Shown here: in pieces, positions 29,056 through 38,474 of the stretch
How positions within the stretch are numbered: position 1 is the stretch's first letter
How the letters are laid out: each line of letters starts with the position of its first letter
Program-made: the position numbers and the translations under genes
Notes under the pieces: generated by a model
The model's database searches: none
What the model saw: only the letters and a program-made list of their open reading frames with translations
Told to the model about the DNA's origin: nothing
From: CAVVVS01 sp963751355
GTDB taxonomy: Bacteria > Bacteroidota > Ignavibacteria > Ignavibacteriales > Ignavibacteriaceae
Length of the DNA: 64,000 nucleotides
Assembly (NCBI GenBank): GCA_963751355.1
Contig: CAVVVS010000113.1
Span: forward strand, 9,956-73,955
Reading direction: 5' to 3'

Positions 29056-29583
29056 AAATTTAATTTTATTATCCTTAATTTTAAATTTTCAACTGCTAAA
29101 GGACGTACTGCAATTATCATATATTTTCATTAAAAATATTTAGCCTTCTATAATTTTACTGCAAACAATTACATAACTTTAAAATTCTAGTGATTAACTT
29201 TATCCAAATCTAATTTACCGGATGAAAATGTTTCTTTCATATGAATGAGGGGGAACGTCAGTCCCTTTATTTCCAAACTAACAGTTCAATTTTACTCCCT
29301 CTCTACCTATTTAGGTAGTATAACGAAAAAAAATGATGTCCCTTCAGCTAAAATACCTTTGTTTATGTAGTAGTTTAAATTTTATAATTAGATTAGATTA
29401 ATAGGTATAATGTGGAAGCAATTTTACCTCTGGATATTAAATCTCCGGAGATGATATTCCGCGAATTTCACATTTTAAAAATAAAATAATCTTTCTTATG
29501 AATTTGGGGCGATAAATTTGCCGGGTAAAAATGATAGTATGTTTGTATTTCCATTTGTCAGTGATAGCCGGGGAAATAGATAA
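29056..29583. other. Intergenic region between the two response regulators
   Basis: At 528 bp it contains an AT-only hairpin right after the first regulator (AAAATTTAA 29055-29063 / TTAAATTTT 29081-29089), the palindrome-plus-promoter element (29303-29376) and a perfect 12-bp palindrome ATCTCCGGAGAT (29441-29452). There is no credible gene. Confidence 0.5.
29303..29376 (+). promoter_or_regulatory. Two-part regulatory element, copy 1: palindrome plus promoter-like box
   Basis: The perfect palindrome CTACCTATTTAGGTAG (29303-29318) is followed after 31 bp by a 27-base box (29350-29376) containing TACCTTTG, a match to the TAnnTTTG -7 element, and then GTTTATGTAGT. The same arrangement with the same 31-bp gap recurs at 30268-30341. 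The palindrome would sit about 50 bp upstream of the predicted start, typical for an activator of the NarL/FixJ type. It probably drives the second regulator gene. Confidence 0.65.
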
Positions 29584-30222
29584 ATGATAAAAGTAATTGT
29601 CGTAGAAGATAACGATACGATACGCGAGGGATTAAAGATTTTAATCGACGGTACGGAAGGTTATACTTGTATTGCAACATATTCCCGTTGTGAGAGTATG
29701 CTGAAAAATCTTCAGAAATTGAACCCGGATGTACTGCTGATGGATATCGGTTTACCCGGAATGAACGGCATAGAGGGAATTAAGGAAGCCAAAAATTTAT
29801 TTCCAGAGCTGACGATTTTGGTTTTAACTGTGTATGAAGAAAATGATTTGATATTCGATGCCCTATGTTCGGGAGCCTGCGGTTACCTAGTAAAAAAAAC
29901 TCCGCCATCAAGGCTGCTTGAAGCAATAGATGAAGCATATCACGGAGGAGCGCCTATGAGCTCGCATATTGCCCGAAAAGTAATTGATTTTTTTCAGAAT
30001 AGAAAACAAAACTCATCGTCCAAATCTCAAAATTTATTGACACCGCGGGAGAAAGAAATTTTAAGCGGTTTGGTGGATGGTAACAGTTTTAAAGCCATAG
30101 CGGATTCTTTGTATATAAGTATTGAAACCGTAAGATTTCACTTTAGAAACATTTATAAAAAATTACATGTTCACTCACAGTCGGAGGCTGTTGCTAAAGC
30201 GATAAAAGAAGGATTAATCTAA
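29584..30222 (+). CDS. LuxR/NarL-family response regulator, copy 2
   Basis: At 212 residues it is colinear with the first copy: Asp54 in LLMDIGLPGMNG, Lys in YLVKKTPP, and the HTH FKAIADSLYISIETVRFHF. Differences cluster in the receiver surface (residues 26-35, 68-74) and the linker (about 138-147), not the DNA-contacting helix. This fits a duplication in which the copies kept one operator but may differ in phosphorylation or partner. No kinase gene accompanies it, so it would share the upstream sensor or respond to another kinase. The ATG at 29584 matches the start of copy 1. Confidence 0.94.
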   Translation: MIKVIVVEDNDTIREGLKILIDGTEGYTCIATYSRCESMLKNLQKLNPDVLLMDIGLPGMNGIEGIKEAKNLFPELTILVLTVYEENDLIFDALCSGACGYLVKKTPPSRLLEAIDEAYHGGAPMSSHIARKVIDFFQNRKQNSSSKSQNLLTPREKEILSGLVDGNSFKAIADSLYISIETVRFHFRNIYKKLHVHSQSEAVAKAIKEGLI

Positions 30223-30972
30223 ATAATGTTGCAAAATGGGCAAAATTCCAAGGTCCTTTTTTAATGCCTATCTATATAGGTAGTATTAAGTGAAATTTCA
30301 GACTATATCTGAATAAAATACCTTCGTTTATGTAGTGGTTTCAACGGCTATTAATGTATAGTTTTTAATAATGAAAAAAGATATTGCAAAGTTATATTAT
30401 AATATGTACCGGAATGTTTTGGTTATGATAAAGTCCGAATTTTTGACCCTCTAATTTTAAACTGAAATACTTTGCAAATTTCCGTCTATTATGTTTAATT
30501 AAACAAAGGAATAAAAATTTATATGTTAAAATTTATACTTTACGGGTCCATAAATTTTTTATCCTTTTTTCTCTTTCCTCTGATAAATGCATTAAACACA
30601 TACAACGTTTGTAGTACTAATATACTTTTCTTGAAACATGGGAACTTTAATTCCCGAAACTTTTTTCCCCGTAATAAAAGCGCCGAAATCATTTCCGGTA
30701 GAGTTCTTTTAACAACTGAAGAATTTTATAACCCCTTTTATTTATAAACTACTTATAGGCAAACTTAGTTATTAGTAATATAATGAATATAGTGTATAAC
30801 ATGTATAGAATGGTTGATAAAAGGAAATATAAGTTGAAATACTATAATCAATTTATCATGATTTTCGCCCTGAACAAAATCGATTAATTAATCGGATAGA
30901 TTATTACGAAATGTATGAAATAATTTTTGGGAAAAAATAAATGAAATATACCTACATCGCCCGGAGGAATTT
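30223..30972. other. Long leader/intergenic region upstream of the TonB receptor
   Basis: At 750 bp it starts with the second copy of the regulatory element (30268-30341). If transcription begins just after it, the receptor mRNA would have a ~640-base leader. The leader contains a 74-codon low-complexity frame (30523-30747) with a weak ribosome site, the palindrome TAGTACTA (30612-30619) and GGGAActttaaTTCCC (30640-30655). I see no clear riboswitch fold. Confidence 0.45.
30268..30341 (+). promoter_or_regulatory. Two-part regulatory element, copy 2
   Basis: CTATCTATATAGGTAG (30268-30283) differs from copy 1 at two positions. After exactly 31 bp comes the same 27-base box (30315-30341) with TACCTTCG in place of TACCTTTG and one further change. 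The 31-base spacers are unrelated in sequence, so the two blocks are conserved by selection or recent gene conversion of the ends, not simple duplication of the whole stretch. It lies upstream of the TonB receptor and the glucan locus. Confidence 0.65.
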
Positions 30973-32250
30973 ATGAAGCTTATGTTACGGCTTTCAACAT
31001 TTTTTATCTTATCACTTCTGCTTCCAGCTGAAATCTTTGCACAATCAGGAAAAATTGCAGGACAAGTACTTGATGCAGATTCCAAAGAACCGATAGTTGG
31101 TGCAAATGTTGTCCTTTTGGGAACGACCATGGGAGCGGCAACTGATATACAAGGCGACTATACAATTTTGGATGTTGCACCGGGAGTTTATAATATCAAA
31201 GTTTCTGCTATCGGTTACAGGTCCGAAGAATTGCAGAAAGTTCGTGTTTCCATCGATTTAACAACAAGAGAAGATTTTAATTTGAAGCAAACAACCGTAG
31301 AAATTCAAACTGTTGTGGTTACGGCTCAAAAGCCTTTAGTACAAAAAGATTTAACTTCTTCGACTGCTATTATTAATGATCAGCAAATTAAATCTCTTCC
31401 TATTACAAGTTTCCAAGATGTTCTGCAATTGCAGGCAGGTGTAGTGGATGGACATTTTAGAGGAGGTAGAAGCGGTGAAGTTTCTTATTGGATCGACGGT
31501 ATTCCTGTTACCGATGCGTTTAACGGAGGGACAGTAGTTGATGTTAATAAAAATTCTATCCAGGAAATGCAGGTAGTCACCGGTACTTTTAATGCAGAAT
31601 ACGGTCAGGCTATGAGCGGTATTGTAAATATTGCTACCAAATCAGGAGGCAATACTACTCACGGGAGTATTACCGGATATGAAGGTGCATATTTAACGCA
31701 GCATACAGGTACATTTTCTGGGCTTAATAAAGTTAATCCTTTCTCCAGTGCAACTGCAAATAAAATTCATTGGTTGGAAGGATCGATAAACGGACCGATA
31801 GTTCCCGATATGATTACTTATTTTATGGATTTGCGTTATTATTATACCTCTGGTTATTTGATGGGCATCAGGAAATTTAATCCCTGGGATATTACTAATT
31901 CACAGGATCCGAGTCCTTATAATTGGCAAATACAACAGACCGGGGACAATGCTGTCGTCCCTATGGCACCTTATCTTGAAGGATATGCTCAAGCTAAAAT
32001 TTCATTCAAACTATCACCCTCATTCCGTATTTCATATGATTTTATTCTTGATAATACAAGAGGTAAAGATTGGGATTTTGCATATAAATATAATCCTGAT
32101 GGTATATTGAGCAATTTTAAAAAAGGTTATCTGAACAGTTTAAAATTAACTCAAACTCTCAGCAGTAAGACGTATTATACATTGGGTCTTTCTTATTATT
32201 TCAGAGATGAAAGACGTTACCTCGATACCGCTGCATTTTCTTTTAAATGA
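30973..32250 (+). CDS. TonB-dependent receptor, N-terminal part (frameshifted)
   Basis: These 425 residues form the first half of a SusC-like outer-membrane importer. After the signal peptide (LPAEIFAQ) comes a carboxypeptidase-regulatory-like domain (IAGQVLDADSKEPIVGANV...GYRSEELQ), the plug domain (TSFQDVLQLQAGVV, FRGGRSGEVSYWIDG, GQAMSGIVNIATKSGG) and the first barrel strands. The frame ends at a TGA at 32248-32250, while coding continues in the next phase from about 32246. GGAGG precedes the ATG. No SusD gene follows. It is likely to import maltooligosaccharides, judged from neighbouring amylases. Confidence 0.85.
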   Translation: MKLMLRLSTFFILSLLLPAEIFAQSGKIAGQVLDADSKEPIVGANVVLLGTTMGAATDIQGDYTILDVAPGVYNIKVSAIGYRSEELQKVRVSIDLTTREDFNLKQTTVEIQTVVVTAQKPLVQKDLTSSTAIINDQQIKSLPITSFQDVLQLQAGVVDGHFRGGRSGEVSYWIDGIPVTDAFNGGTVVDVNKNSIQEMQVVTGTFNAEYGQAMSGIVNIATKSGGNTTHGSITGYEGAYLTQHTGTFSGLNKVNPFSSATANKIHWLEGSINGPIVPDMITYFMDLRYYYTSGYLMGIRKFNPWDITNSQDPSPYNWQIQQTGDNAVVPMAPYLEGYAQAKISFKLSPSFRISYDFILDNTRGKDWDFAYKYNPDGILSNFKKGYLNSLKLTQTLSSKTYYTLGLSYYFRDERRYLDTAAFSFK

Positions 32251-33808
32251 TCTGTTTACACGCGAAGACCCTTTTAATCAAAAATATGTAAACACCAAAT
32301 TAGCATCTGCACCGGAAGGTACTTTCCTAACCGGTGGCACTAATATGTTCCATGGAATACGTAGTACCAATACTTATGTCGCCAAATTTGATATTACCAG
32401 CCAGGTAACCTCTCATCATGAAGTTAAAGCAGGTTTGCTGTTTAATTATTACACTTTGTTTTTACATAATATAAATTTGCATATGTCGCAGGCAGATAAT
32501 AATAATGACCCTGTGCTTACAGGACAACCTTTTCTTATAAACCCCGTTGTAATACCTTCAATGGAGACTCAGGATAACCAGCAATATACTCACAAACCAT
32601 GGCAATTTTCTTTCTATGTCCAGGACAAGATGGAATATCAGTCATTGATTGTTAATCTTGGAATCCGTTTTGATTATTTTCACCCGGATGGACAGGTGCT
32701 TGCCGATCCGTCTGATCCGAATGTTTATCTACCTTTAAAACCTCAGAACCAGGATAGTGTTGTAGCCCCGGGTGTTTCTCCGTCAATGCAGCATCAAGCA
32801 GGAGTTGATAAAAGAATGACATATTGGTACAAGAATGCTTCGAACAAATGGCAATTGAGTCCAAGACTGGGAGTTTCATTCCCGATAACAGACAGAGGAA
32901 TTATTCACTTCTCTTACGGCTTGTTTTTCCAGATTCCTGCATTTGAAAGATTGTACTCTAATCCGGGATATAAACTTGGGGTTGCCGGCGGCAGTACTAA
33001 CTTAGGGATAATAGGAAATCCGGATCTGAAACCCGAACAAACAACAAGCGGCGAGCTCGGTGTACAGCAGCAATTGACAGATGACCTTGCTCTTGATGTT
33101 ACCGGGTATTTTAGGGATATAAGGAATTTAGCAGGAACCTTAAACGAGATTGAATATGTTTTCGGAGGAACTAAAACATACAGTAAATATGTGAATACCG
33201 ATTTTGGATTTGTCCGTGGTGTAGTTATTTCATTAGATAAAAGATTCAGCGGCGGATTTTCTGCCAATTTAGATTATACATTCCAGATTGCGAAGACGGA
33301 TGCATCCGATCCTAATTCCGCTTACAATTCGAGGGCAAGCGGGGTTCAACCGGAAACTCAGCTTATACCCACAGATTGGGATCAAAGACACACAGTAAAT
33401 GTTACTTTAAACTATGTGAACTCTTCCTCAAATTGGGGCGGAAGCACAATTTTCAGATATGGCAGCGGAACGCCTTATACACCGGAAGGAATTACAAATG
33501 TAGGTACTCTTGTTTATAATTCTCAGGTGAAACCTTCAACGTTCCGGCTCGATCTTCAGCTTTATAAAGATTTTAAAATCTCTCAAACTACTTTGTCCGT
33601 ATTTCTGAGAATAAATAATTTACTCGATACTAAAAATGCTACTCAAGTTTATCCAAGTACAGGGCAGCCCGATTGGTCACTTGATGAAAAGAGACAGTTG
33701 GAAATCCAGCAGCCGGAAGTAGTATCTAGCATTGTAGACCGGTATAACAGAGCTGATTATTATTCCGAACCAAGAAGAGTAGAATTAGGAACTACAATTT
33801 CATTTTAA
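32207..33808 (+). CDS. TonB-dependent receptor, C-terminal barrel part (frameshifted)
   Basis: This frame continues the barrel of the preceding gene one base out of phase. The real join lies between about 32230 and 32250; codons before that are an out-of-frame read. Amphipathic strands with aromatic belts recur (FSFYVQDKMEYQSL, LGIRFDYFHPDGQ, LSPRLGVSFPI, GIIHFSYGLFFQIP, GSSTIFRY-like), ending RVELGTTISF, a normal barrel terminus with final Phe. Together both parts span about 940 residues, a normal SusC size, and nothing else seems missing. A single-base insertion, a +1 programmed shift at AAA-TGA, or an assembly error could explain the break. Confidence 0.82.
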   Translation: MKDVTSIPLHFLLNDLFTREDPFNQKYVNTKLASAPEGTFLTGGTNMFHGIRSTNTYVAKFDITSQVTSHHEVKAGLLFNYYTLFLHNINLHMSQADNNNDPVLTGQPFLINPVVIPSMETQDNQQYTHKPWQFSFYVQDKMEYQSLIVNLGIRFDYFHPDGQVLADPSDPNVYLPLKPQNQDSVVAPGVSPSMQHQAGVDKRMTYWYKNASNKWQLSPRLGVSFPITDRGIIHFSYGLFFQIPAFERLYSNPGYKLGVAGGSTNLGIIGNPDLKPEQTTSGELGVQQQLTDDLALDVTGYFRDIRNLAGTLNEIEYVFGGTKTYSKYVNTDFGFVRGVVISLDKRFSGGFSANLDYTFQIAKTDASDPNSAYNSRASGVQPETQLIPTDWDQRHTVNVTLNYVNSSSNWGGSTIFRYGSGTPYTPEGITNVGTLVYNSQVKPSTFRLDLQLYKDFKISQTTLSVFLRINNLLDTKNATQVYPSTGQPDWSLDEKRQLEIQQPEVVSSIVDRYNRADYYSEPRRVELGTTISF

Positions 33809-33825
33809 AGATGCAGGCTTAAAAT

Positions 33826-36800
33826 ATGCGTAAAATTTTTATAATCACATTGCTTTTTATCACTACTTCTTTTGTCTTTGGACAGCAAGTAAACAATTAT
33901 ATTCAATGGGCAAAAACACACCGCGGGAATTCACTGTACACAAGATTCGGCTTGCTTAACGGTAATAGAATAGCGATTACTTATGCAAATGACGGTTCCA
34001 TAGCCGGTACGAATGCTAACGATCTTAGAGGGTATTGGCCATATCCTGCTACACAGGACGGATATATCGGCGACGTGACACCCCTGGTAGGAATTCAAAT
34101 ACCTGCTGCAGATTATAATGGTGACGGGAAGCCCGATACTTTACACAACGTTACCATTTCACCGGGTCCGCGAAACGGTCAGGCTGCTAAAACTGATTCA
34201 AGCGGGCGATTCCAGGGATTTGCACCCGAACCGGGTTATGTAAATGCCAATCAAGATACGGTTGCTATGAGTCAGATACCTACCACCTGGCCGAGGTTTT
34301 GGCCCGATCACCCGGATTGGGTTGACTCAACCGGAAAAGCATTATGGGATGGTTATTTCGGGAAGGGTGTCATCAGAGCCGATCAAGAAACATTTTTTGT
34401 TATTGATGATGCTCAGGATAATAACCCGCAGGTAAGAACAAACTATAAATTTCATTGCGATTCAACCGATCCTTCACGTAACGGGATGGGACTTGTTGTG
34501 AGTGTTAGAGGAATGCAATGGTCTCAGGTTCAAGCTCAGGATGTTCTTTTCTGGCTTTACGATATTACCAATATAAGCACAACCAACTATCAAAAGGTTG
34601 TCTTTGGCGAAGTTGTCGGGGGATGTGTCGGAGATGTGGGACAAGATTACCAGGACTGCCGTGATGATCTCGGTTTCTTCGATCTGAATAATAACTTAAC
34701 TTATACATGGGATAGTGATGATAATACGGCTGATCCATTGTGGATATCGTTAGATCAGGTACTTCCCGGAGTAAGAACAAAAATCGGATATGCCGGATAT
34801 GCCTATCTCGAAAGTCCGGGAAACGGCTATGATGCGATTGATAATGATAATGATGCAGTTGATCCCAACAGCCCGGTTTTCCAGGATGCGGATTTTCAGT
34901 TTAATTCTTCCCTTAACGCATATACTGCAACCCGTACATTGCATAAAAATGATGCAGGTTCCAATCCTAATTGGCCTGATAATAAAATCATTTTAATTAA
35001 TCCGAATACTTATGAAAGAACAATTGTAAACCTGGATACTTTACTTAAGAGTTTGACTGACACTGTAATAGTATATTCTCTGGGGCACCCATTTAAAATT
35101 TATGACGGTGTAACTCTTTTCGAAATTGTTAACAACGGAATCGATGATAATTTAAACGGTATTATCGATGAAAACCGCGAACTGCATTACAAGAGAGTTT
35201 TCAAGGACCAGGGCGGAAATGTAATAAAAGAAGAAACCCGACCGTTGGCTTATGAAAATTATTTCACTGGTGCAGGGTCCGAAAATACTCTAATAGACGA
35301 AACCAGGGACAGTGGCCCGGGTCATGTATTATCCGGTTATGTGCCGGATTACAGCCAGCAGCCCGATCCGGTCACCGGCAGATATCCCGGTGTTGTAAAG
35401 AGCCACTGGTCAGGCGATGAAAACGGTGATTGGAACCGCTTAAAAGATGATGTCGGTGCCGACGGATTACCCGATACGAAGGATATGGGTGAGGGAGACG
35501 GTATTCCTACCGAAGGAGAACCTCATTTTGATAAGACCGACGTAAATGAATCAGATCAGATCGGTTTAACCAGTTTTAACTTTTTCAATCAAACCCAGTC
35601 TCCGCCGATGAATAACAACGAAACACTCTGGAACAGAATGCGTCCCGGTTATTTTGATGTAATTCCACGCTTACCTCAAGACGGAGATTTTATATATTCT
35701 TCGGGTTACTTCCCATTGCTCGTCAATCATACGGAGCGTTTTTCTCTTGCTTTAGTTTTTGGTTCAGATAGTGCGCATATCTTTAAGAACAAACAAATTG
35801 CGCAGAAAATATATAATGCTAATTATGATTTTCTTAAACCACCTCCGAAACCTCACTTAACAGCAGTTCCGGGCGACAAACAGGTTACTTTAATTTGGGA
35901 TGATAAAGCCGAGAATTACACTTCCTTCGAAGGATATAAAATTTACCGTTCAACTGATCCCGGATTTACAGAAGGCGGCGGTCAACCAATTGCCACTTTC
36001 GATGTTAAAGACAGTGTATGGGGATATTTTGTACCAACTACACAAGATCTGGCGGAATTACCACGATTTTATTTGGGAAGCAATTCCGGGCTGGTTCATA
36101 CTTTCGTTGATAAAAATCTGCAGAATGGTCAAAGGTATTTTTATGCTGTAACTGCTTATACTTCGGGTGATCCTAATAATAATTTTTATCCGGCAGAGGA
36201 TCCTAAATTTATTACAGTAAACAGCGATGGTTCTGTTCGTGAAGATGTTAATACTGCCGCAGTATCGCCTCGTACGTCGGTTGCGGGATATGTGGGCCCT
36301 AATGCTCCTAGTCTTCTCGGACCTGTACCAGGCACGGTCCCTTACGGAACCGGAAAAGTTTATCTCCATGTTGTTAATCCGAATGCAGTTAAAGATAAAA
36401 CTTATCATGTTACATTTTCGAGCGATATACTAAATTATATTCCTCAAACACAGTCATACTTTGTTATCGATTACACAAATCCTAGCTTACCCGATACAAT
36501 CTTAAAAGTACCTGTTTCTAAAGACTTGTCTTTACAAGCACAAGATAAAAATGTTTTTGACGGAGTGTATTTATCGGTAGAGAATGTATGGACTGTTAAA
36601 TATGATACAGGTGCATCAGGCTGGAACCAGGTTCATCCTAAAAAAGATTACATTCTCTCATTTTCACCATTTTCAATCAGTGGAGTCAGTCAAAAAGGAT
36701 TAGCATATCCGAGGGATTATAATATTGTATTCGACGCAAGTCATACTCCTGCTGATACTTCATCGCAAGTAAATATAACTTACAACGGCAATCCGTTCGC

Positions 36801-37452
36801 CGTTCCAAAAACAAATTCAAACTTCCGGATTTATGATGCTGCTACGAAACAACAGCTTTCTTATGCATATTTAGATGCAACTCAAAAAGATGAATTTTCA
36901 TCTTTGGATAGAATTATATTCCTTCAAAATACTAAAACACCAACCGGGAAAGATACTACCGTAATTACATGGATGTTGTCTCCGCTCGGAAACGATACTA
37001 CAAGTTACCATCCTACAACAGGTGATACTCTGAAGATAAGAGTTACTAAACCATTCTCAAGTAAGGACGTTTTGGGAATTACCACAAAGAGTGCTGGAGT
37101 TGATAATCAACTAGCATCCGATCAGCTTGATAAGATACGGGTTGTACCTAATCCATATATAGCGGCTACTTCGCAGGAAGCTCCTTTACCGCCTACCATA
37201 ACAAGCGGTCGTGGGGAAAGGAAAATTTCATTTATTCATTTACCCAAAAATTCAACTATTTATATATATACTATCAGAGGTGAATTAGTCAGAAAACTTG
37301 AAATGCCGGCAGGGCAAAGTATTGGTAACGGTACGGTTGATTGGGATTTGCGAACGAGGGAAAATCTTGATGTCGCCTATGGTGTTTATTTATATTTGGT
37401 TGATGCGCCGGGCGTCGGACAAAAAACCGGTAAAATCGCAATTATCAAGTAA
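33826..37452 (+). CDS. Large secreted protein of unknown family, FN3 and FlgD-like C-terminus
   Basis: I do not recognise the main domain. At 1208 residues, a signal peptide ends at VFGQ. Residues ~20-640 are beta-rich with repeated Asp/Asn-rich loops resembling calcium-binding motifs (ADYNGDGKPD, DNDNDAVDPN, GDENGDWN). Residues ~665-770 form a fibronectin III domain (PHLTAVPGDKQVTLIWDD...GYKIYRSTDP). The end, RVVPNPYIAAT...YIYTIRGELVRKLE...GVYLYLVDAPG, is a FlgD-like/T9SS-like module without the usual NPFNP. It begins 18 bases after the receptor stop and precedes the PorV-like gene, so it may be a surface partner of the receptor, taking the place SusD has elsewhere. Confidence 0.75.
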   Translation: MRKIFIITLLFITTSFVFGQQVNNYIQWAKTHRGNSLYTRFGLLNGNRIAITYANDGSIAGTNANDLRGYWPYPATQDGYIGDVTPLVGIQIPAADYNGDGKPDTLHNVTISPGPRNGQAAKTDSSGRFQGFAPEPGYVNANQDTVAMSQIPTTWPRFWPDHPDWVDSTGKALWDGYFGKGVIRADQETFFVIDDAQDNNPQVRTNYKFHCDSTDPSRNGMGLVVSVRGMQWSQVQAQDVLFWLYDITNISTTNYQKVVFGEVVGGCVGDVGQDYQDCRDDLGFFDLNNNLTYTWDSDDNTADPLWISLDQVLPGVRTKIGYAGYAYLESPGNGYDAIDNDNDAVDPNSPVFQDADFQFNSSLNAYTATRTLHKNDAGSNPNWPDNKIILINPNTYERTIVNLDTLLKSLTDTVIVYSLGHPFKIYDGVTLFEIVNNGIDDNLNGIIDENRELHYKRVFKDQGGNVIKEETRPLAYENYFTGAGSENTLIDETRDSGPGHVLSGYVPDYSQQPDPVTGRYPGVVKSHWSGDENGDWNRLKDDVGADGLPDTKDMGEGDGIPTEGEPHFDKTDVNESDQIGLTSFNFFNQTQSPPMNNNETLWNRMRPGYFDVIPRLPQDGDFIYSSGYFPLLVNHTERFSLALVFGSDSAHIFKNKQIAQKIYNANYDFLKPPPKPHLTAVPGDKQVTLIWDDKAENYTSFEGYKIYRSTDPGFTEGGGQPIATFDVKDSVWGYFVPTTQDLAELPRFYLGSNSGLVHTFVDKNLQNGQRYFYAVTAYTSGDPNNNFYPAEDPKFITVNSDGSVREDVNTAAVSPRTSVAGYVGPNAPSLLGPVPGTVPYGTGKVYLHVVNPNAVKDKTYHVTFSSDILNYIPQTQSYFVIDYTNPSLPDTILKVPVSKDLSLQAQDKNVFDGVYLSVENVWTVKYDTGASGWNQVHPKKDYILSFSPFSISGVSQKGLAYPRDYNIVFDASHTPADTSSQVNITYNGNPFAVPKTNSNFRIYDAATKQQLSYAYLDATQKDEFSSLDRIIFLQNTKTPTGKDTTVITWMLSPLGNDTTSYHPTTGDTLKIRVTKPFSSKDVLGITTKSAGVDNQLASDQLDKIRVVPNPYIAATSQEAPLPPTITSGRGERKISFIHLPKNSTIYIYTIRGELVRKLEMPAGQSIGNGTVDWDLRTRENLDVAYGVYLYLVDAPGVGQKTGKIAIIK

Positions 37453-37462
37453 GAGGTTTTTT

Positions 37463-38473
37463 ATGAAGAAAGTTTTAAAGTTGTTAATGATAAGTGTCTT
37501 TTTAATTGGCTCAGTATTCGGGCAGGATAAGGTAGGCACCACAGCTGCTCCGTTCCTGGGTATCGGAGCCGGACCCAGGGCTATCGGCATGGGAGGAGCT
37601 TTTGTTGCGGTCGCTAATGATCCTAGTGCACTGTACTGGAATCCTTCGGGGATTTCTAGAACAGGAAAAACAACAATATTAATTGAACATACCAATTACC
37701 TGCTCGGTACAAGTTATAATTACTTTGGCGCAGTTGTGGCAATTGACGAAGATAATGCAATCGGGCTAAGCATCACCGATCTGGATTACGGAAGCGAACA
37801 GGTGACAACATTGGATAATCCCGATGGTACCGGTGAGCAGTGGAGTGCCAGGGATATAGCAATAGGATTAACGTATGCCCGGAATTTAACGGATAGATTT
37901 TCTATTGGCGGTAAGGCAAAGATGATAATGCAGCAAATATGGCGTGAATCTGCCGTAGGTTTTGCGATTGATGCCGGTGTGTTATATATAACTCCGTTCA
38001 ATGATTTGAGAATAGGAATGAATATCTCAAATTTCGGTACCGACATGAAAATGACAGGGCAGGACCTCTACATCACACATGATCCGAATTCTTCCGTAGC
38101 GGGTAATAATAGTAAAATTCCGGCGGAATATTATACTGAAAGTTATCCTTTACCCTTATTATTCAGAATAGGACTGGCAATGGATGTTTTAAAAACTGAA
38201 GATAATAAAATCACATTAGCAGTAGATGCACTGCATCCCAGCGATAATGCACAAAGTGTTAATTTAGGTGCACAGTACGCGTGGAATAATATGATTTATG
38301 CAAGAGTTGGATATAAATCATTAGGTGTTCCTGATAACGAAGAAGGATTAACATTTGGTTTCGGTTTAGGGTATGATATTACGTATAGCTTAAATTTAAA
38401 AGTAGATTATGCGTATGAAACCTACGGAAGACTTAAAAATATTCAAAAATTTGCTATTTCTGTTAGCTTCTGA
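37463..38473 (+). CDS. PorV/PorQ-family outer membrane protein
   Basis: I place the start at the ATG at 37463 (336 residues, MKKVLKLLMISVFLIGSVFGQ signal), not the longer frame overlapping the previous gene. Conserved family features are FLGIGAGPRAIGMGGAFVAV and NDPSALYWNPSGI near the N-terminus, typical of PorV and UPF0164 FadL-like barrels, and a C-terminal strand ending FAISVSF. PorV shuttles T9SS cargo on the outer membrane; a dedicated copy inside this locus could serve the neighbouring NPFNP-tagged enzymes. The gene overlaps nothing; the amylase start follows its stop by one base. Confidence 0.88.
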   Translation: MKKVLKLLMISVFLIGSVFGQDKVGTTAAPFLGIGAGPRAIGMGGAFVAVANDPSALYWNPSGISRTGKTTILIEHTNYLLGTSYNYFGAVVAIDEDNAIGLSITDLDYGSEQVTTLDNPDGTGEQWSARDIAIGLTYARNLTDRFSIGGKAKMIMQQIWRESAVGFAIDAGVLYITPFNDLRIGMNISNFGTDMKMTGQDLYITHDPNSSVAGNNSKIPAEYYTESYPLPLLFRIGLAMDVLKTEDNKITLAVDALHPSDNAQSVNLGAQYAWNNMIYARVGYKSLGVPDNEEGLTFGFGLGYDITYSLNLKVDYAYETYGRLKNIQKFAISVSF

Positions 38474-38474
38474 T

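Noticed and set aside
29055..29089. AT-only hairpin after the first regulator as terminator
   Set aside because: Stem has no G-C pair and no T-tract follows; too weak to call.
30523..30747. 74-codon frame in the receptor leader
   Set aside because: Composition typical of AT-rich non-coding DNA; the possible ribosome site is too far from the ATG; no recognisable family.
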